From: Chlorokybus atmophyticus
Lineage: Eukaryota; Streptophyta; Chlorokybophyceae; Chlorokybales; Chlorokybaceae
DNA: 64,000 bases
Reading direction: 5' to 3'
Assembly (NCBI GenBank): GCA_009103225.1
Contig: RHPI01002090.1
Coordinates: forward strand, 1,631,733-1,695,732
In this document: piece after piece, positions 58,191-64,000 of the stretch
Position numbering within the stretch: the stretch's first letter is position 1
Layout of the letters: each line of letters starts with the position of its first letter
The notes under the pieces: generated by a model
What the model saw: only the letters and a program-made list of their open reading frames with translations
The model's database searches: none
Told to the model about the DNA's origin: nothing
Position numbers and translations under genes: made by a program

Positions 58191-60171
58191 CATGTATAGT
58201 CCAAGCATCAGTGTAAATCTATTGCAAGACATCTCTGCCGTATATGATATGATGTAGTAAGATCACATCATACCTGAAACTGTCAGAGTGGTATCAGCAC
58301 GTTGTGTTATTTTTTGTATCAATGATAACCAATATGCTCATTTTAATACTCAAATACTCTCATCATCATATAATTTCATATGGTGTTTTTGACGAAAGCA
58401 ATTAACAATGCCGATGCAAGTTGTCAAAGATGATTACTGCTTATTTTTCATGCAACGTATTTTCAAGGCCAGTTTTAAAAGGGAAATTGAGGGAAAACAC
58501 AAAAGGGGGGGGGGGGGGGGGATAGGCATGGTAGTGATAATATGAAATTGAAATTATAATCTGCATATCATTGTCTAGCTTTCACCTCACTGTGTTTCAA
58601 GCCTGTTTCAAACCCTAACCTTCAATTTTAACCCATGTTTGAAACCTTATATCCTCAGACTAGCTTAAGTCTTTGTGTGTTTTGTTGATGGCAATTGCGA
58701 TGTAGATGTAACATCTTATATGAGGTCATATGCTAATTTGAGTTTACCATAACATTTGATGCTAACATATGATCATACATTCATGAAAGCCATATATAAA
58801 AAACCAATCGTGTAGCGGTTTTGCCAAAACTCACTATGCATCATTGTTGAGGGTTGTAGTAGCAACATCTACCAAACCCCAACCTAGGCCAAGCCTTTTA
58901 TTGTAGACGCATCGTCTTCACATGTCTCGATGATGCACACGTGTAGCATAGGTACCAGTCAAAGCCTTTGTTAAAGCTTACGCACAATTGCATTACCATT
59001 GAAGGTAGTAATGAACCAATAACTCGTTACCCATCATTATTATAGCACAATTGATCATTTTCATTCCAAACTGGCATAACACATGTGATTTAATTTAACA
59101 CCATCAGGTGATCATGCCAACAATTGACACTCAACTCTTGGCATGTTATAATAAATTAATTTATCTCCATTTATTGTGTTTCAAGTGGTCACATCTTTTA
59201 TATTATGATACCATCAACAACACGATACACATGTGCGCGGTCGAACGGGTATAGACCTCATAAATGTCAGTCCTAGTGTATCGCACGGTATATACACACC
59301 TGTTTTCTACACAAATACTACCACAATTGCAAAAACTGTGTAAATCTTTTACTGGCGCAACCACATGTTATTGTTGTGAACAACGTCCATGCAGTTGTTA
59401 TGGATAAAGTATAGACCTTACGCGCGTAGCGAGCCTGGCTATACAATTCATAGGGTAATATAGGCCATAATAGCAGACACACTGACAACATCGTGACCTG
59501 CAGAAAGCCAGTCAGCTAGCTACAAGCATAAAATACGTGGCAGAAGGCCCGTCACGGTCCTGTTGGCACAATGAATGCGTGATGCTTTGCAAGAGTGTGC
59601 GGCGTCACGCGCTATGTCCGTCACCGCTGACGTCAGAACTATGTACAGCCAAGATCTGGCCGCTGCCTACGTGTTCGGCCAATCGTGGCTGACGTGTCTT
59701 AAATCCTCAGAGGCAATCAAAATCCTCAGAGCTTCGTACCATGGTGCTGATTTACGGCTCAAGATAGGTCTGCCCAGTCTGCCAGTCCTAGGCAGCGCCT
59801 CCAAGCAGCGGCAGACTGTGGCATATAATGGTCATGAATGACGCTGCATTACAGACCATTAAAATCTATCGATATCATCTTATACACAGTGCATAGTGCG
59901 CTATCATGTTGACCATGACTTTGCGCGGCACATCGTATCGCGAGCAATCTGCCTGCCACATCTTGCCTCAGATTTTGAGTGTCTCCTGCGGAAGTCGCCA
60001 GAATTTGCCACAAGCTGCGCGGCCCAGCAGCTGGTATATAACGCCGCTGCTGCGCTCCAAGTAGCAAAGCAGTTTGATTGAAGCATTCAGTGTTCAAGCC
60101 GCCGTTGCGTGACCCTGCCCTTGTGGATAGTGTGTGTGTTGCGCTTTTCAAGCTCTCATCTCTCTCCAGCG
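58191..60171. other. Gene-poor AT-rich region with diverged duplicate of TRIM target sequence
   Basis: No gene is supported. It contains a 17-base poly-G (58505-58521) and, at about 58800-58960, a diverged copy of the sequence at about 57540-57680 that flanks the TRIM-like element. Both share CCAAAACT and AACCTAGGCCAAGCCTT. The last 600 bp are less AT-rich and probably include the promoter and 5' leader of the LEA-like gene. A small frame at 59575-59841 has no similarity. Confidence 0.5.
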
Positions 60172-60718
60172 ATGGCTTCCACCGACGGCCAGGACGTGAA
60201 GAACAAGGCCGGCGAGGCCTTCCAGACCATGGGCGACTTCGCCCACAACAAGAAGGTTCGCATGCGTGACTCGTTTGTGCGTGTGTTTGCGAGTATGTAA
60301 GCAGCATGTCTGGCTGTTTTAAGGATCACATCGGCAGTGCAAGGAGTTAGTGCTGATCGTAATGCCGTTGACAGGAGGAAGCCAAGGGTGCGATGTCGAA
60401 CGCTGCTGACAACGCCCGCGACAAGGCTCAGGACGCCAAGGAGCACACCCAGCGCGCTGCCTCTGACACCACACAGGCGGCTGGTGACAAGCTGAACCAG
60501 GCTGGTGACAAGCTGAACCAGAAGTCCGATGAGATGGCGCCACAGCCGGTATGTCATCTCCTCGTTGGCTTCCTGCTAGTCTGTGTGTGTAGGCATTGTG
60601 TGCAATCAGTTGACCGATCGGTGCTAATGCATTTGATATGATGCAGACACTGGTTGAGAGAGTGACCGACACAGTCAACAGCACGGTGGACACTGTCAAG
60701 GCCAAGCTTGGATACTAA
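60172..60718 (+). CDS. LEA-like (group 3 type) small stress protein
   Basis: Three exons keep frame: 60172-60255, 60375-60548 and 60647-60718, giving 109 aa. The protein is hydrophilic, without Cys or Trp, rich in Ala, Lys, Asp, Gln and Thr, and made of amphipathic 11-mer-like repeats: QDVKNKAGEAFQTMGDFAHN, AMSNAADNARDKAQDAKEHT, QRAASDTTQAAGDKLNQ. AGDKLNQ is repeated back to back. The tail VTDTVNSTVDTVKAKLGY again follows the 11-mer rhythm. Such proteins are disordered when wet, fold into helices on drying, and protect membranes and enzymes. No signal peptide is visible, so cytosolic placement is likely. The ATG context (GCGATGGCTTCC) is good. The family name is inferred from composition and periodicity rather than a specific ortholog. 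Confidence 0.8.
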
Positions 60719-62604
60719 ACACTTGCTAGGCCAGACATTGCGTAGTTCGCGCACTGTACAGCATCTTCTTCCATTTTGTAGATTAGTTGCACAGAGCAGC
60801 GTTAGGCTTCAGCTAGGCAGTGCATGCTGGCCTGCTGCATTACAACAGAATTTCCTAACTCCATCTGTTTCCGCATTTTCTGCAACCACATTTCTGGTGC
60901 GCAATCAGGACGTTTTGTCCCCTGTGTGGATTTAACAATAACAATGTGCATGCCTGCCTATTGTCATGCTGCGATCTAGCTCACCCGCCAACTGTCCTGA
61001 CCAGAGCAGCCAGCACTGTAGTTTGCAATTTAGCTTGTCCGCTTGGGAATATTAACAAGCGAAGTTGTGCAGCCATTAGTGTGGTTTTGAACCACCAGCG
61101 CAAAATTATGGCAACTACTGCATTAAGCCATTGTCTGTAGTGTTTTGACATATACATGAAATGGTGTGCCTAGTCGTGCAACTGTCGGTGTGTGTGTGAC
61201 TAGCACAGCCTTAACTCAAGTAACGTATGTACCCATTATTTGCTCGTGGATCAGCAGTACTGCTGTGCCTGCTTGCAATTGCACTTTGCTCACACATGCA
61301 GCATTCACGTGATTGCCTGCTGTTCGCAACTAGAGCCCAACAACCCAAAGCATAAGTAGTCAAGCATGCTGGCGAGTAGTCAAACATGCGCACCCTCGCA
61401 GATTAATTCACCCATATTGCGCCAAATGGGCAGTACACAAAGGCGTTGTGTGACAAAGTTAGTCCGCAAGCAAATCTGGTTTTGTACCATACCACGTCCA
61501 CAACAGCGCGTGTACCACTCTAAGACAACGATCAATCCTTCAAAGCTGTCCCGCGGGCGCGGTATGCTGCGTTGAACATGCAGCTTCTGCCACTTGCCCA
61601 GCTGCAAAGCTAACTCCAATAACGCTGGCTGGCTTATTGGCCGCAGGACACTTACTTACAGCCAAGCTGCAACCAACCAACAGCCAGCACCCGTCCAGCT
61701 AGGCCAACCTCCCGTCAAGACGCGTGCAGCAGTCAGCCACCGCAGAGTGCCTCTCCTCTTCCTGCGAACTCCCAAACCAAAACCGCCGCCTCCTCCTCTG
61801 CCTCCTCCGACCTCGCCGCCGCCTCACTAGTGACAAAAATGCGCAGCAGCGGTGACTGTTGATCAGACCGCCGACGATTCGGCGCGAAACCCGGTGATGA
61901 CTGTTAGTCATCGACCGCCGACCAGTGCAATGAGCTTACGTCCGCAACTGTCGGTGCAGTTGGCAACGGTCTCGCGAGAGTCAGCGCAGTGCTCGCTCGG
62001 GGAGCCAACGTGGCCAGCCACCAAGCTGAGGCGGCGGTGTGCGTGTGGGCGTGTGCCGAGTGGCATTCTGTCGCCGGGCTGCGGGAGGTGAGGGTGGAAG
62101 GAGAGACAGGGCGTTGCTTAGTTGTCCAGGGGTACAGCAGCGCTCTTTGACAAGTAGTGAGGAGGTACTGGAGTAAGTGGCTGACTGCTTCGCAGCAAGG
62201 AGATTCTACAGGCAAGGCAGCGGCGCACGCAACGCTACACAGCTGCTGCTGATCACGTTAGCTCTCAGCGGAGCGTGTTGAGGCGTGCTGCAGTTGAGAG
62301 GTTGGTAATGATGTGTTCGCACCGCAGCGGAGCTGTGTCCCCTTGTCCTCGGCAGTGTTGCTCGGCGCCCAGAGCTCAGCAGCAAGTCGCTGGAATGCAC
62401 TAACAACTCGTGATTTGCTAATGCATAGACTACTGGTCTTAGTCTCAGCGTACTTCTAAATATGCAATCCACCTTGAAAGCCAACACTGCCATGGCCAGT
62501 GAAGCATGTCACCTGCTGTTTGCGCTCAGCACTTTGCTTGTTGTTCCGCATTGTTTTTGAACCTGCTATGCTGCGTGCTTAGGTGCAGACTACTAAGTGA
62601 ACCC
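60719..62604. other. Spacer between LEA-like gene and acidic-protein gene
   Basis: About 1.9 kb with no supported gene. 61690-61840 is Pro-codon-rich (CCTCCTCC) and 61860-62100 GC-rich. This could be promoter and 5' leader of the next gene, with possible leader exons before 62605. Confidence 0.45.
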
Positions 62605-63916
62605 ATGGCAGAAACAGCAGGTTTCTCACTGCCAAGTCACAGCCTGAGTCGAGGTTCAAACGGACTGTACCGCGATGTGCACTTGGTACGTCTGTGTGTG
62701 TTTAGTTTGACAAGTGCCACGTATGCACACTACTGCAACCTCCCTGTCACTGCAGCATTTGCCCAGTGTCGTTCACATCAGTGACGACGAAGACGACAGC
62801 GGGCCCGACTCACCCGTCGTGTTTAGCGGGCGCCAGTGGACCTCACCTCAGCAACATGAAACAGACACACTCGATGAAGTTCCCGGCGCATCTCTGCAAT
62901 CTGAGCCTAGTCCTGTTCAAGATCTCTTCGTGACAGGGCGAGCATTGACTGGCCGGCAGCTCGCAGACTATCATGGTGCTGCAGTAGCCGTTGATGTGGA
63001 CAGTGATGAAGACACTTCGGAAGGTACTTGACCTGAGTGACCACGTGCATGGCTTGGTTCAACGATGCAAGAGTTAGACTAGGCAGACAGCAACCAGTTT
63101 GCCACAATGACAGGACTGATACCCTGTACATATGTGCCCAGTGGACGTTGTGGACACAGCTGAAGATGGTGAAGACTGCGAGGCCAGCAGCGATAGTGGG
63201 TCTGAATACGACTTTGCGACACAGGGGTGTACTGGAATAAAGCATGTGTCTTCCGTTTCTGCCAGCATTGACGCCTTGCTGAGTGAACCAAGTCTGCCGT
63301 TTCCCGAAACACAGCGCCGCCGCAGATGCTCTCCAACGCTAGGTTGGTTGAAAATGCACGCATGCACGCAGGCTTGCACACCCGAAACACACCGCACGCA
63401 TGCACAGGTGTACGTTGCTTATGTAGGGGGTAAGAGTTGCAGGGGCTGCTTCCTGCTGCTGTCAGTATGCATTGCATGGTCAATATTCCATACATACAAA
63501 CCTTGTCTTGCGTTGAGTACCAGGTCTTGCGTACTCTGTCAATGAATGCAACCATGACAAGTGAGTGTTGGACAAGGGCCCTTTTGATCGGGCAGTTATG
63601 ACCATGGACTCTGTTGTGCCCATAATGCATTACCCATCTCGCTACTGAATGCCAGCTAGGGAGGTCATAAGCAAGACTGATGACATCTGGCTGGGCTTGA
63701 GCTGAACACTTCACACGCACCGTTATGCAGAAAACAGCAGCATCCAGTGGGCGCGCTCCAATCGTTGGCATTGTGAGTCGGACGCGCGGCAACAGGCACG
63801 TAAGGAGCAGGATGCTGGAACTACTGCTCCTGTCTTCAGAACCCTTGCTTCACCACCACCTCCTGCACACGCTGTGCATGAGAAATGCACGCTGGATGTG
63901 GATGGCTTTCTGCAAG
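62605..63916 (+). CDS. Acidic, disordered protein, unrecognised, 3' partial
   Basis: Exons 62605-62688 (MAETAGFSLPSHSLSRGSNG, then LYRDVHL), 62755-63023, 63142-63342 and 63731-63916 join with agreeing phases. The model continues past the window: the last exon ends CAAG|GTACGT. The protein is rich in Asp, Glu and Ser: HISDDEDDSGPDSPVVFSGR, VDVDSDEDTSEV, TAEDGEDCEASSDSGSEYDF. A basic patch ETQRRRRCSPTL and a segment NSSIQWARSNRWHCESDARQ follow. Acidic Ser clusters with SD/SE context suit casein-kinase-2 phosphorylation and a nuclear chromatin or RNP role, but this is only inference. No domain is recognised in the visible 245 or so residues. Confidence 0.6.
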
Positions 63917-64000
63917 GTACGTCCATGCAAGCCATGATGTATACCATATGCAGACTGACAGCTGTGTTCTCAGTTAGTTCCTTCACACTGCATAGGTCGC

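Noticed and set aside
57600-58900. Telomere-like AAACCCTAACC words
   Set aside because: They are isolated single occurrences at 57604, 58610 and 58874 (as AAACCCCAACC), not tandem arrays. They belong to a duplicated noncoding unit.

Overview
This window is nuclear DNA from a eukaryote, most likely a green alga with a flagellated stage. The genes are split by many short spliceosomal introns (about 50-500 nt, mostly GT-AG, with a few GC-AG). There are plastid-type products: a twin-arginine thylakoid-lumen precursor, a transit-peptide coiled-coil protein and a probable plastid membrane protein. There are also two axonemal proteins, CFAP77 and CFAP53. No operons, phage genes or CRISPR arrays are seen. 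I cannot name the genus from sequence alone.

Layout. 1-6.2 kb: RtcB RNA ligase (5' end cut by the window) and the GPN2 GTPase, both on +. 7.2-11.9 kb: a small SP/TP-rich protein (-), a weak unrecognised exon series (+), and a small thylakoid-lumen precursor (-), with an assembly gap and CA/poly-T tracts between. 12.9-22.4 kb: CFAP77 (+), glutamine-dependent NAD synthetase (-), NF-X1-type zinc-finger protein (+). 23.5-39.0 kb: three genes on - (CFAP53, a plastid coiled-coil protein, TFIIIC subunit GTF3C3). 39.5-49.3 kb: a GhrA-type 2-hydroxyacid dehydrogenase (+), a plastid membrane protein (-) and RRP12 (+). The last two are divergent and share a 305-bp spacer. 50.5-52.6 kb: a type II membrane protein resembling FAM20-type secretory kinases (-). 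52.6-60.1 kb: an AT-rich, gene-poor stretch holding a 522-bp miniature LTR retroelement (TRIM-like) and a perfect 27-bp-arm palindrome. 60.2-63.9 kb: a small LEA-like protein (+) and an acidic unrecognised protein (+) that runs out of the window.

The recognised genes are mostly housekeeping: tRNA ligation, RNA polymerase assembly and Pol III transcription, rRNA processing, NAD synthesis, and cilium structure. They are not obviously functionally clustered. Exon boundaries were read by eye from splice signals, reading frame and similarity to known families. For RtcB, GPN2, CFAP77, the lumen precursor, NAD synthetase, NF-X1, the dehydrogenase, the plastid membrane protein and the LEA protein the listed exon lengths keep frame throughout. 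The other models are approximate. Three multi-base N gaps interrupt low-complexity sequence, and one of them falls inside GTF3C3. The clearest non-genic discoveries are the TRIM-like element with a recognisable paralogous empty site, a hairpin that would bury a 3' splice site in GTF3C3, and three GC-AG introns in two genes.
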